NCBI GenBank assembly: GCA_946534895.1 | Contig: CAMNDE010000001.1 | Coordinates: 1-64,000 of the forward strand | Direction: 5' to 3' | DNA from: UBA2943 sp946534895 | GTDB lineage: Bacteria > Bacillota > Clostridia > Christensenellales > Aristaeellaceae | DNA: 64,000 nucleotides | Shown here: piece by piece, positions 43,036-52,308 of the stretch | Numbering within the stretch: the stretch's first letter is position 1 | Layout of the letters: the number at the start of each line of letters is the position of its first letter | Position numbers and translations under genes: made by a program | Notes under the pieces: model-generated | Told to the model about the DNA's origin: nothing | The model's database searches: none | What the model saw: the letters and a program-made list of their open reading frames with translations, nothing else

Positions 43036-44826
43036 TTATTCTTTTGTGGCTTCCTCGAACTGATCCAGTGTCTGAGCAAATACCTGCATTGCTTTACGGA
43101 GAGGTTCAGGCGTGCTCATATCAATTCCCGCCAGTTTCAATGCCTCAATCGGCGGCACCGAGCAGCCGGCTGAAAGAAACTCGCGATAGTGCTTGAGCGC
43201 ATCCGCGCCGCCGTTCAGAATCTTTTCGGAAATGGATACTGCGGCACAAAGACCTGTGGCATAGACATACACGTAGTAAGCGCGATAGAAATGGGGGATT
43301 CTCATCCATTCGTTGGCAATCAGATCATCCACCTTGCAGCCGTTTCCATAATAAAGCATATTGAGATCATAATATGCCTTATTCAATGTTTCCTTCGTCA
43401 GAGGCTGATTTTTCTCTGCCATTTCATGAGCTTTTCTCTCGAACTCAGCAAACATGGTCTGGCGGAAGCAGGTCGTCCGGAACTGTTCCAGAAAATGATT
43501 GAGCAGGAAAGCACGCTGGCGTCTGTCCGTAAACTTTTCCAGAAGATGCCGCATCATGACTGCTTCATTACAGGTGGATGCCACTTCCGCAACAAAGAGA
43601 CTGTAATGACGTTTCGGCGCAGGCTGCTTCAGATTGCTGTAATAGGAGTGCATGCTGTGTCCCAGCTCATGCGCGATAGTGAAAGCACAGTCCAGATTAT
43701 CATTATGATTGAGAAGGACATACGGATGTACGTCTGCAAGGGAACCCATGGAAAAAGCGCCGCTGGACTTGTCTTTTGTCGGATAGACATCAATCCACCG
43801 ATGATCACGGGCAGTTCTAAGGACATCAAGATAGTCTTCCCCCATGGGATGAAGGCCTTCCAGAACCAGATTGAAAGCATCCTCGTATGGGAGAACCATA
43901 TCCGCATCCTCAACGATCGGAGCATACAGATCATACATGTGAAGTTCATCCACACCCATGAGCTTTTTTCTGAGATTCAGGTATCTGGTCAGGAGCGGTA
44001 TGGATTCATGGATGACCTGAATCAGATTGTCATACACCGCAACCGGGATTTCCAGGGGATCCATTGCCGCATTCAACGCAGATGCATAATGCCGTGCCTG
44101 AGCAAGCGCATTGTCCTTCTTTACACTTGTCCCATAAATTGCTGCAATGGTGGATCCGAAAGATGCATACGTGCTGAAAATATGGTCAAAGGACATTTTC
44201 CGGACTTCACGGTTCGTGCTTTCACGATATCTTGAATACGTTCCCTCGGTTAGCGGTTCGATACTGCCATCAGGCATCTGCATATCCGGAAACTTCATAT
44301 CCACACTGGAGAGCATGGTGAAAATGTCATCTGGACCGTTGATGACATGGCCCATAAGTGCCAGAAGATGTTCTTCCTCTTTGCTCAAAAGGTGGTTTTT
44401 CTGCTGAATAAGAAGCCGGAAATACTCACTGTAATCAGACAGTTCCGGATTCTTTGCCAGCCCGGAGAGTTCAGATTCTGTCATCTGAAGCAGTTCCGGT
44501 TCCAGAAATGAAGTAGCACTCCTTGCCTGTACAGCCAGCATGCCAGCACGTCCGGACATCGCCTGGGCTTCGGAATTTCCATTATCGCATTCACGGGATA
44601 AGGACGCATAACTCATAACCGGCATCAGATGATGCAGCAGTTCATAATAGGCTTTCACGGCCTCCACAGGTTTTTCCGCAACATGGCCTTCAAATGTCCG
44701 GAATGAAGCTATGACTTTTTCTGTCTCTGCATAACCCTGCTCCCAGGCTTCCCGGCTTTCGAAAATATCCTGCAGGTTCCATGTGTACTTCTCAGGGATC
44801 TCACTGCGCAGCGGTATCTTGCTCAT
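43036..44826 (-). CDS. pepF: Oligoendopeptidase F
   Basis: A 596-residue M3-family metallopeptidase that degrades peptides of moderate length in the cytosol. The zinc motif HELGHSMHSYYSN (about residue 387) and the downstream Glu in AEVASTCNEAVM are present. Length is normal for PepF. The ATG at 44826 is 9-10 nt after GAGGAGG; the in-frame TTG at 44835 overlaps that site. It follows topB by 15 bp on the same strand and is probably co-transcribed with it. Confidence 0.95.
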   Translation of the reverse strand: MSKIPLRSEIPEKYTWNLQDIFESREAWEQGYAETEKVIASFRTFEGHVAEKPVEAVKAYYELLHHLMPVMSYASLSRECDNGNSEAQAMSGRAGMLAVQARSATSFLEPELLQMTESELSGLAKNPELSDYSEYFRLLIQQKNHLLSKEEEHLLALMGHVINGPDDIFTMLSSVDMKFPDMQMPDGSIEPLTEGTYSRYRESTNREVRKMSFDHIFSTYASFGSTIAAIYGTSVKKDNALAQARHYASALNAAMDPLEIPVAVYDNLIQVIHESIPLLTRYLNLRKKLMGVDELHMYDLYAPIVEDADMVLPYEDAFNLVLEGLHPMGEDYLDVLRTARDHRWIDVYPTKDKSSGAFSMGSLADVHPYVLLNHNDNLDCAFTIAHELGHSMHSYYSNLKQPAPKRHYSLFVAEVASTCNEAVMMRHLLEKFTDRRQRAFLLNHFLEQFRTTCFRQTMFAEFERKAHEMAEKNQPLTKETLNKAYYDLNMLYYGNGCKVDDLIANEWMRIPHFYRAYYVYVYATGLCAAVSISEKILNGGADALKHYREFLSAGCSVPPIEALKLAGIDMSTPEPLRKAMQVFAQTLDQFEEATKE

Positions 44827-44841
44827 AAAACTCAATCCTCC

Positions 44842-47013
44842 TCATGATTTCTTTTTATACTCCAGATTTCGTACTGCAGACGGGGCTGACTGTGAATTGG
44901 GGATAAATGATATCTGATTGTTCGATAAAAGAATCGTGCCGGTTGAGCCCTTTACCTGACGCTTTTCCAGAATGAGACGCAACAGCTTCTCGGTTATCTC
45001 CGGACCACCGCCCTTCTGAAGGCAGTCCTTCCATAAGGTGAAATAACAATCTTTTCCATAAAGCGAACAGGAATATGCCAGGGGCGAGCTTCTGACCGCC
45101 CCTTTCCCGCAAAGGGGACATGTCGCATCTTTGATCACTTCACTTCGAACCTTGCCGCCTTTCCGCCGACTGTTTTTTTCGTCTTCCGGAAAATTGCCCG
45201 GATTGGTAGCATTGCGGGCCGCATCCACGAGGAACGAGGAAAACTTCCGAATACTGTCCATGAAATGATCGGAGTCCTGCTCGTGGGAAGTAATCCGGTC
45301 CAGTGCAAGCTCCCAGCGGCCGGTCAGTTCCGGAGAAGTAATCTCCTCCGGCATGACCCGGATCATTTCCACGCCTTTATCTGTGGCAAGCAGATTTTTC
45401 CCTTTTCTGATCACGTATCCGACCTGGATAAGGCGCTCAATGATCGCTGCTCTGGTTGCCGGAGTTCCAATCCCGGAGCCTTTCATCTGGCGTACGATCT
45501 CATCATCATCGGATTCCTTTCCGGCATTCTCCATAGCGGAAAGGAGACTGGCATCCGTCATCTGAGCAGGCGGCTTCGTCTGGTCATCCTTGATTCTGGT
45601 TTCCTTCACAGGCCGCGTATCTCCCGTTTTCAGGGGCGGCAGTGCAATATCTTCTTCCACAGTATCGTCCTTGGATTTTCTTGCACGGGGAGGTTTTTCC
45701 AGAACCGGCACGTCTCTCCATCCGTTTTCAATGATGATACGGCCATTGGTGCGGAAAGTTTCTCCCTCCACCTCGGTGATGACCCTTGTGGCATCATAGA
45801 CGCACGGTTCATAAAACGCTGCTATGGTCCGCCTGGCAACGAGATCAAACAAACGCCGTTCATCTTCTGAGAACGATTCAGGATTGACTTTCCTCAGTGT
45901 CGGAATGATCGCATGATGATCTGTCACCTTGGATGCATCAATGGTTCTCTTGGTCTGCGGTATGTGTCCACCCGGCAGAGCTCTGCTCACATAAATCTGA
46001 TATGATTCCGGAAGCCGCTGAAGTGTCTGTTCGACCTTGGGAACCATGTCCGGAGGAAGATAGCGTGAATCGGTTCGCGGATAAGTGAGTGCCTTATGGG
46101 TTTCATACAGACTCTGGGCAAGTTTCAGTGTCTTCTGCGCTGTAAAGCCAAGAAGCTTGTTTGCATCCCGCTGAAGTGATGTCAGATCATACAGCTGAGG
46201 TGGAAGGTCACGCTTGCGCACCGTTTCCGCTTCGCGGACGGTTCCTTCTTTATCAGCAATGCGCCTGGCAATTTCTTCAGCCTTTTCATGGGAAGCAATA
46301 TGCGTATCTGGATCAAGGTCGCTCTGAAACCATATCCCGGAATAATCCCCAAAATCAGCAGTCAGAGTCGAGTAGGCATCCGGCTTGAATGATTCGATTT
46401 CCATTCTGCGGCGTACCAGGATGGCCAGAGTAGGTGTCTGGACACGTCCAACGGACAGAAGGACCTGGTACTTAAGCGTAAATGCCCGGCTTGCATTCAT
46501 GCCAACCAGCCAGTCCGCCTCCGAACGGCACTTTGCAGATTCGTAAAGACCGTCATAGTCCCTGCCGGGCCGGATATTCTGAAATCCCTCCATAATGGCT
46601 TCGTCTGTCATGGAACTGATCCAGAGCCGGTCAAAGGGCTTTGAACATTTTGCCTTTTCATAGATATACCGAAAGATCAGTTCACCCTCCCGCCCGGCAT
46701 CTGTTGCACAGATGAGGCGGTCTGTATCCGGTGAATTGATCAGCTTTTTGACAATGGAATACTGAGCCCGGGAAGAGGAAATGATCTTCAGCGGTATCGT
46801 CTCCGGAAGAATAGGGAGACTCTCCATACGCCATTTCTTGTACTTTTCATCAATCTCATCCGGTTCCTGCAAAGTAACCAGATGTCCCACTGCCCAGGTT
46901 ACGGTGTATGTATCATTCATAAGGCAGCCTTCACCGCGGGTTGAACATTTGAGTACACGCGCAATGTCCCTGCCTACACTGGGCTTTTCTGCGAGAATGA
47001 CGGTTTTCCCCAT
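44842..47013 (-). CDS. topB: DNA topoisomerase III
   Basis: A type IA topoisomerase of 723 residues. It has the Toprim segment (VILAEKPSVGRDIARVL, then CATDAGREGELIFRYIYEKA), SVGRVQTPTLAIL, the active-site Tyr in ALTYPRTDSRYLP (about 310) and a C-terminal single zinc-finger-like unit (CPLCGKG). The N-terminus was set at 47013 after AAAGGAG; upstream in-frame codons have no family sequence. TopB of this length often occurs on plasmids or integrated elements as well as chromosomes, but nothing mobile is visible nearby. Confidence 0.95.
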   Translation of the reverse strand: MGKTVILAEKPSVGRDIARVLKCSTRGEGCLMNDTYTVTWAVGHLVTLQEPDEIDEKYKKWRMESLPILPETIPLKIISSSRAQYSIVKKLINSPDTDRLICATDAGREGELIFRYIYEKAKCSKPFDRLWISSMTDEAIMEGFQNIRPGRDYDGLYESAKCRSEADWLVGMNASRAFTLKYQVLLSVGRVQTPTLAILVRRRMEIESFKPDAYSTLTADFGDYSGIWFQSDLDPDTHIASHEKAEEIARRIADKEGTVREAETVRKRDLPPQLYDLTSLQRDANKLLGFTAQKTLKLAQSLYETHKALTYPRTDSRYLPPDMVPKVEQTLQRLPESYQIYVSRALPGGHIPQTKRTIDASKVTDHHAIIPTLRKVNPESFSEDERRLFDLVARRTIAAFYEPCVYDATRVITEVEGETFRTNGRIIIENGWRDVPVLEKPPRARKSKDDTVEEDIALPPLKTGDTRPVKETRIKDDQTKPPAQMTDASLLSAMENAGKESDDDEIVRQMKGSGIGTPATRAAIIERLIQVGYVIRKGKNLLATDKGVEMIRVMPEEITSPELTGRWELALDRITSHEQDSDHFMDSIRKFSSFLVDAARNATNPGNFPEDEKNSRRKGGKVRSEVIKDATCPLCGKGAVRSSPLAYSCSLYGKDCYFTLWKDCLQKGGGPEITEKLLRLILEKRQVKGSTGTILLSNNQISFIPNSQSAPSAVRNLEYKKKS

Positions 47014-47038
47014 CAGCTGATTCTCCTTTCGTTCCCAT

Positions 47039-47067
47039 ATTGTATCATGACAGGTTGGCGGGTTCAA
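47039..47067 (-). promoter_or_regulatory. Promoter of topB-pepF
   Basis: Minus-strand TTGAAC (47062-47067), 17-bp spacer, TACAAT (47039-47044), about 25 bp before the topB start. Confidence 0.7.
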
Positions 47068-47072
47068 CACAC

Positions 47073-47101
47073 TTGCCCGGACACCATGCTTGTGATAAGA
47101 T
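47073..47101 (+). promoter_or_regulatory. Promoter of the DUF4317 gene
   Basis: TTGCCC (47073-47078), 17-bp spacer, TAAGAT (47096-47101). It is divergent from the topB promoter; the two -35 boxes lie 5 bp apart, so the promoters may compete. Confidence 0.55.
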
Positions 47102-47141
47102 TCCATGTTGTTTCGAAATATATAGAAGGAATGATGCAATC

Positions 47142-48317
47142 ATGATGACACAGAAGGATCTGGCCGCCATTAAGCGCAGACTGAATCCGGATAAGCGTTC
47201 CCCTGTAATGATCCGTGGATGCTATCTTGATCCCAAGGGCGAAATTCTCTCCACTTTTCATCTTCCGGTAGGCATGCTTGCCCAGGAAGAAAATGAAAAA
47301 TATATGGGGCTGTTCAAAAAGACACTTTCCGGGACACCGGGACAGAACCTGATTCCAGTTTCCTTTTCAACAGAACAGGTAAACGGTGATGATGCTTACG
47401 CCCTCCTTATGGGCCTGTGCAGAACGGAACTCTCAGACGAAGACATGGCCATGTCGCTGTACGACTGCATCATCCGCTGGCTGAGGAGCGAGTATGCCGG
47501 AACTCAGCAATCCGTGGAGGAACAGCAGAAGGGAAACAACTGGCTGATCCTGCTGCTGTATGATTCGTTTGATGTGCCCTACACGCACCCGGACGGGGAA
47601 GATGATCTGGAAATGTCTGAAAACATTTTCAATTACATGCTCTGTGCCATCTGTCCTGTCCAGCAGGGAAAGGACCAGCTGAGCTATGATGCACAGGATG
47701 GCAAATTCCATTCTTTCCCTGCTCCCTGGGTCGCCATGCAGCCCGGCATGGGATTCATGTTCCCTGTCTATGAAAATGGCGGAGCAAACATTTCGTCAGC
47801 CCTGTTTTATACCAAGGATGTCACGAGGAATCAGGATAATTTCGCAAAAGAAGTCTTTCATGCCGAAATCAGCATGCCTGCTTCAGAACAGAAGGAGACC
47901 ATCTCCTCCATCCTTCAGAACTCCTTGAAAGAAGAGTGCAGCATGGATGTTGTTCAGTCCGTTGCTGAAAAGGTTGGAGAAATGATCGCCGAACAGAAGG
48001 AAGACAAGCTTGCCGAGCCGCTTCATATGTCTGCACGCGATGTGCGCCAGGTACTGGAGCATTCCGGTGTTTCTGCAGAAAAGGCGGAAGCTTTCGAACA
48101 GCAGTACACAGAAGTATTTGGAGATAGAAAAGAAACTCCTGCCGTCAATATTATTCCTACCAGGGAATTCAAGGTAAAAACCCCGAGCGTCCAGATCAAG
48201 GTAAGTCCTGATCATGCAGATCTGGTCACCACAAAAGTGATTGACGGCCAGAAATATATCATGATCCTTGCCGACGGCGAGGTGGAAGTCAATGGCGTAA
48301 ACATCGCCATTCAGTGA
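47142..48317 (+). CDS. DUF4317 family protein
   Basis: The 391-residue cytosolic protein starts MMTQKDLAAIKRRLNPDKRS and matches the DUF4317 sequences I know from Clostridia (IRGCYLDPKGEILSTF follows). No membrane segments or catalytic motifs are evident. The C-terminal part is a small beta domain (FKVKTPSVQIKVSPDHADLV). Function unknown. It starts about 11 nt after AAGGA, and the next gene's start lies 8 bp after its stop. Confidence 0.85.
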   Translation: MMTQKDLAAIKRRLNPDKRSPVMIRGCYLDPKGEILSTFHLPVGMLAQEENEKYMGLFKKTLSGTPGQNLIPVSFSTEQVNGDDAYALLMGLCRTELSDEDMAMSLYDCIIRWLRSEYAGTQQSVEEQQKGNNWLILLLYDSFDVPYTHPDGEDDLEMSENIFNYMLCAICPVQQGKDQLSYDAQDGKFHSFPAPWVAMQPGMGFMFPVYENGGANISSALFYTKDVTRNQDNFAKEVFHAEISMPASEQKETISSILQNSLKEECSMDVVQSVAEKVGEMIAEQKEDKLAEPLHMSARDVRQVLEHSGVSAEKAEAFEQQYTEVFGDRKETPAVNIIPTREFKVKTPSVQIKVSPDHADLVTTKVIDGQKYIMILADGEVEVNGVNIAIQ

Positions 48318-48325
48318 GGTGTCAA

Positions 48326-49432
48326 ATGGCCAAGGCAGGCATTATAACCTTTTTGCACAATACCAACTACGGCTCCCTGCTTCAGGCCTTTGCTCTGGAA
48401 AAAGTGCTTGAAACCCTGAATGTGGAAGCCATTCACCTGGATTATTGTCCTGATGTCCCTGAAAAAATACGGAACATCATCAGAAGCCGGAATTCTCCTG
48501 CATTGCTTCTGGAAGGTATCAGAAAAAGGCAGATCAGACAGGGCAGGGAAGTGCTGGCCAAAAAAAGTCGAGCACTGACTGACTTTCGGAAAAACTGTCT
48601 CAGGCTGTCTGAGAAGCTTCCTGATATCAATGCGCTGACAGCATCGGTGAAAAACTATGATATTCTGATTGCTGGAAGCGATCAGATCTGGTCTCCAGTC
48701 TGGCTGAATCCTGCTTACTTCTATGATGTCCCCACGGATCGGCCCAAAATTGCCTACGCCTGCTCCATGGGTGTGAAGACAGTTCCGAATGCCTTCAAAT
48801 CAGAAAAAATCCGGAAAATGGTCAGTACCTTCAATATGGTAAGTGTAAGAGAAGCCGAAGGCGCGGAAATCCTCAGGTCTATCACCGGCACTCTTTATCC
48901 TGTAATGCCTGATCCTGTTGTCCTGCTTTCCAGAGAAACGTGGAAAACCATGGGCAGCGGCCAGTCCGGCCATCTCTTCTGCTACCTGATCGGAGACAGA
49001 CAGGAAGATGCGCGGCATATCCGGCAGCTTGCAGAACAGTTGAATCTGACCCCTCTGGTTTTTCCAGCTTCACCGACTTCTTTTTCCTGGCCGGATACTG
49101 CCGGTAATCTCAGTCCACAGTCCTTTATAGGGAGCCTGTTCACGTCTGCCCATGTACTCACGGATTCGTTTCATGGAGCGCTTCTTGCATGCATCGCAGG
49201 CGTCCCCTTTACTCTGATCCGCAGATATCGGGATACGGATCCCGCTTCGGGGAACAGCCGTATAGATCAGCTGATCCGGGATATGCATCTGACAGAGAAA
49301 AATGGTATGTTCCTTCCCGGACCTGAGCAGATAAAACTTCTGGAATCAAGACGTAATCAGGGGCTGGAATGGCTCAGGATGGCTCTGAACCAGACAGCAG
49401 GGATTCAATCTCAGCCGGCAGAGGAGACGTAA
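48326..49432 (+). CDS. Polysaccharide pyruvyl transferase family protein
   Basis: The 368-residue protein shows family sequences AGIITFLHNTNYGSLLQAFAL, ILIAGSDQIWSP, IAYACSMGVKT and the C-terminal VLTDSFHGALLACIAGVPF, with the conserved His. The family includes CsaB-type enzymes that attach pyruvate ketals to wall polymers and more distant members of unknown substrate. The start follows GTGAGGTG. It converges on the RluA-like gene with a 59-bp overlap of coding ends; the likely transcript end is the embedded hairpin at 49599. Confidence 0.85.
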   Translation: MAKAGIITFLHNTNYGSLLQAFALEKVLETLNVEAIHLDYCPDVPEKIRNIIRSRNSPALLLEGIRKRQIRQGREVLAKKSRALTDFRKNCLRLSEKLPDINALTASVKNYDILIAGSDQIWSPVWLNPAYFYDVPTDRPKIAYACSMGVKTVPNAFKSEKIRKMVSTFNMVSVREAEGAEILRSITGTLYPVMPDPVVLLSRETWKTMGSGQSGHLFCYLIGDRQEDARHIRQLAEQLNLTPLVFPASPTSFSWPDTAGNLSPQSFIGSLFTSAHVLTDSFHGALLACIAGVPFTLIRRYRDTDPASGNSRIDQLIRDMHLTEKNGMFLPGPEQIKLLESRRNQGLEWLRMALNQTAGIQSQPAEET

Positions 49433-50261
49433 AGGAAAGCGTTTTTCCCGTAATCGGATGTTCAAATATCAATTCACAGGAATGCAAGGCAAAACGGCCA
49501 GGCAGTTCCAGAAGTTCCGTGCCATACAGAAAGTCTCCGGCCACAGGACACGAAAGCGATGCCAGGTGCACCCGAATCTGATGTGTACGGCCTGTTTCAA
49601 GCCGCAGTCTTACCAGACTGCGGCTTTTTCCTGATTCCAGGACTGTATAATGCGTCATGCAGGCTTTTCCCATCGGATGAACTTCCCTGCGAATGGTGTT
49701 CCCTTCTGCCTTGCGTATCGGCGAAACAATAGTGCCTTTTGCAGGAACAGGAATTCCCTCCGTAACAGCCAGATATTCCCTGAGAAAACTGTCAGTATGC
49801 AGCATGGACTGCATTCTGTGCTGGGCGTATCCGGTAAGTGCAATAACCATAAGCCCGCTGGTCCCTTTGTCAAGACGGTTGACAGGCCTGTAGATAAAGT
49901 TCTCCGGACAATGAAGATATGCGTATACGGCATTTTCCAGGCTGTCGTCCGGATGGTTTCGGCTGCTTTGGGAAGCAAGAGGTGCCTGCTTGTCAATCAC
50001 CATTAAATGCTCGTCATGATAGCAGATTTTAAGCGGGATATCATAGGGCTGGACCTGATAAACGGGGCTGCTCTGTATCCATTCAACACTGATCACGTCC
50101 TGAAAGCGCACACGCAGATTCACGGCGGCAGGAGTCCCATTAAGAAGAATTCCCTGATTCCACTTTGCGCTTCGCAGGGATGTTTCGCTGATTCCGCACC
50201 GCTGCTTCAGAAACGTCTTTACAGTAAGCCCATCATCGTTTTCCCGGACCCTAAACTCCAT
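49374..50261 (-). CDS. RluA-family pseudouridine synthase
   Basis: The 295-residue product has an N-terminal S4-like RNA-binding part (about 12-75) and the catalytic domain with the Asp in RPVNRLDKGTSGLMVIAL (about residue 129), plus RLETGRTHQIRVHLASL. It modifies uridine in rRNA or tRNA; the target site cannot be assigned. The start is ATG 50261 behind a weak GGAG. Its 3' end overlaps the convergent pyruvyl-transferase-like gene by 59 bp, and its coding sequence contains a perfect terminator read on the other strand. Confidence 0.9.
   Translation of the reverse strand: MEFRVRENDDGLTVKTFLKQRCGISETSLRSAKWNQGILLNGTPAAVNLRVRFQDVISVEWIQSSPVYQVQPYDIPLKICYHDEHLMVIDKQAPLASQSSRNHPDDSLENAVYAYLHCPENFIYRPVNRLDKGTSGLMVIALTGYAQHRMQSMLHTDSFLREYLAVTEGIPVPAKGTIVSPIRKAEGNTIRREVHPMGKACMTHYTVLESGKSRSLVRLRLETGRTHQIRVHLASLSCPVAGDFLYGTELLELPGRFALHSCELIFEHPITGKTLSFTSPLPAEIESLLSGSEPS
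49599..49629 (+). terminator. Plus-strand terminator inside the RluA-like coding sequence
   Basis: AAGCCGCAGTCT-TACC-AGACTGCGGCTT is a perfect 12-bp stem followed by TTTTT on the plus strand. On the minus strand the tail is CTTGAAAC, so it should end only plus-strand transcripts from the upstream pyruvyl-transferase-like gene. Confidence 0.75.
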
Positions 50262-50343
50262 TCCATCATCTCCATCCGTGTTGGAATCAGTATAAAGCAG
50301 AAGACTGCAATTGACAAATCTGTTTCAGACAGCTGGTCCTTGC

Positions 50344-50372
50344 TTTTCATTTGACGAAAACTAGTGTACAAT
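50344..50372 (+). promoter_or_regulatory. Possible promoter of deoB
   Basis: TTTTCA (50344-50349), 17-bp spacer, TACAAT (50367-50372). The 5'-UTR would be about 155 nt. Confidence 0.4.
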
Positions 50373-50532
50373 AAACATAGAAAATGATACCTTGCATAGT
50401 AAGAATTCGATATTTCAGTCATCGAATGAACTTGGAACTCCGGGCAGGGCCATTTTCACAGAAACGGCTGTGGATTTCTGGTTCTGCCGGAATACTCAGT
50501 GACGAAATATCTGGAAAAAGGGGGATAAATCC

Positions 50533-51705
50533 ATGCCAGTTTCAAAACGAGTTTTCCTTACAGTTCTTGACGCTGTCGGATGCGGAGAACTGCCGGATGC
50601 AGGTGATTACGGCGACGTGGGGGCAAATACCTGGGGGCATGTTATGGATGCAGTCCATCCTGCATTGCCAAATTTTCATTCGCTTGGTCTGGGACATATA
50701 GGTTCCATTCATTCAGTGCCTGACCCTGAAGCTGTGGGTGCATATGGGAAGTGCAGGGAAGTAAGCGCAGGAAAAGATACAACCACCGGACACTGGGAAA
50801 TAGCCGGTCTTCGTCTGGAAAAGCCTTTTCCCACATTCCCTCATGGATTTCCGGAAGAGTTTATTCATGCTTTTGAAAAAAGGATCGGTCATAAGGTCAT
50901 TGGCAACTATCCTGCTTCCGGAACCGCAATTCTCGAACAGCTTGGTGAACAGTCGAGAAAAAACCGGGAACCGATTGTGTATACTTCTGCAGACTCCGTA
51001 TTTCAGATTGCATGCCACGAAGACGTTTTCCCCAGAAATCAACTGTATGAGTTCTGCACAATTGCAAGGGAGATGCTTCAGGGTGAGCTTGGCGTGGGCC
51101 GGGTGATTGCACGTCCATACATCGGTTCAGAAGGTTCTTTTGTCCGCACATCAGGTCGCAGGGATTTTTCACTGCCTCCCATCGGAAGGACTGTGCTGGA
51201 TGTAGTGAAAGATGCCGGTATGACCACCCTTGGTGTGGGAAAAATTGAAGACATCTTTGATCATCGCGGCCTTACTGCCTCCAATCATGCGGCTGGCAAT
51301 CCTGCATGTCTGGATGCATGGATTGATTACATGAAACAGGATTTCACCGGCCTTTGTTTCACCAATCTTGTTGATACTGATATGCTTTGGGGTCACAGAC
51401 GTGATCCTCAGGGATTTGCCGATGCGCTGACTCAGATTGATGAACGTATTCCTGAGATCAAAGGACTTATGCATGAGAACGACCTTTTGATATTCACGGC
51501 AGATCACGGCTGCGATCCGACTTTCCATGGTACAGATCATACCAGGGAGTATATTCCGCTCCTCTGCTGGTGGCCGGGCATGACACACGCAGCAGATCTT
51601 GGTGTACGCAGCACCTATGCGGATATCGCTGCTACGATTACGGACTGGCTTGGACTTGATGAACGCTTCCAGGCCACTTCCTTTGCAGATGCGCTCAGGC
51701 AATGA
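50533..51705 (+). CDS. deoB: Phosphopentomutase
   Basis: Converts ribose/deoxyribose 1-phosphate and 5-phosphate in nucleoside salvage. The 390-residue alkaline-phosphatase-fold enzyme has FLTVLDAVGCGELPDA (metal Asp), the catalytic Thr region GKDTTTGHWE, LVDTDMLWGHRRD and FTADHGCDPTFHGTDHTRE. The start follows AGGGGGAT. Length is normal. No purine- or pyrimidine-nucleoside phosphorylase gene is adjacent, and no clear terminator follows. Confidence 0.95.
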   Translation: MPVSKRVFLTVLDAVGCGELPDAGDYGDVGANTWGHVMDAVHPALPNFHSLGLGHIGSIHSVPDPEAVGAYGKCREVSAGKDTTTGHWEIAGLRLEKPFPTFPHGFPEEFIHAFEKRIGHKVIGNYPASGTAILEQLGEQSRKNREPIVYTSADSVFQIACHEDVFPRNQLYEFCTIAREMLQGELGVGRVIARPYIGSEGSFVRTSGRRDFSLPPIGRTVLDVVKDAGMTTLGVGKIEDIFDHRGLTASNHAAGNPACLDAWIDYMKQDFTGLCFTNLVDTDMLWGHRRDPQGFADALTQIDERIPEIKGLMHENDLLIFTADHGCDPTFHGTDHTREYIPLLCWWPGMTHAADLGVRSTYADIAATITDWLGLDERFQATSFADALRQ

Positions 51706-51876
51706 TTCGAAGCCAGGCGCAGGAAACAGCCATGTGCTGAGTTCTTGGCACCGGTGCAGCATTGCATTGAAATATATCAGGGGAAAGCACGGAAGCATGA
51801 ACAGGCGATTGAATGCCCAAACTTCAGTCGGCGCTGAAGCGGATGTTGATAATACCCCTCATGGAGGCAGCGGAAT

Positions 51877-52290
51877 ATGCAGAAAACGCCGAATGTTTCA
51901 TCCTGGACAAGCGAAATGAAAAAGGCATCAGCCCATGACCTGGAAATCTGTACCTATGTGCATGTACACAGTGAAAAAGTCCAGCAGATCCAGGAACTGT
52001 TGCCGGATGAAGTAACGTTGAACCGTCTGTCCGAGCTTTTCAAGGTATTCGGAGACAACACACGGATACGAATCCTGTATGTCCTCTTTGAAGATGAAGT
52101 ATGCGTATGCGATCTGGCCAATCTGCTGGGAATGACGCAGTCTGCCGTCTCACATCAGCTTCGCGTCCTGAAAGATGCCAGGCTTATTAAGAGCAGGAGA
52201 GACGGAAAAACTGTCTTTTATTCCCTCGCAGATGATCATGTCAGAAGTCTGCTTTCCCAGGGAACGGATCATATTCATGAAGAACTCTGA
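51877..52290 (+). CDS. ArsR/SmtB-family metalloregulator
   Basis: The 137-residue winged-helix regulator has the N-terminal CTYVHVHSEKV, the recognition region EVCVCDLANLLGMTQSAVSH (alpha3-alphaR) and a C-terminal helix DDHVRSLLSQGTDHIHEE. CVCDLA corresponds to the alpha3 thiol site of CadC-type sensors; the C-terminal Asp/His pattern resembles the alpha5 zinc site of SmtB/CzrA-type sensors. Both are metal-sensing, so Zn or Cd response is likely (inference). A CTTCAG-N6-CTGAAG inverted repeat lies upstream at 51822-51839. No metal transporter gene is adjacent; the next gene is a cytidylate-kinase-like protein 18 bp downstream. Confidence 0.85.
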   Translation: MQKTPNVSSWTSEMKKASAHDLEICTYVHVHSEKVQQIQELLPDEVTLNRLSELFKVFGDNTRIRILYVLFEDEVCVCDLANLLGMTQSAVSHQLRVLKDARLIKSRRDGKTVFYSLADDHVRSLLSQGTDHIHEEL

Positions 52291-52308
52291 GAGGAGAGGT
52301 GACTTTTC

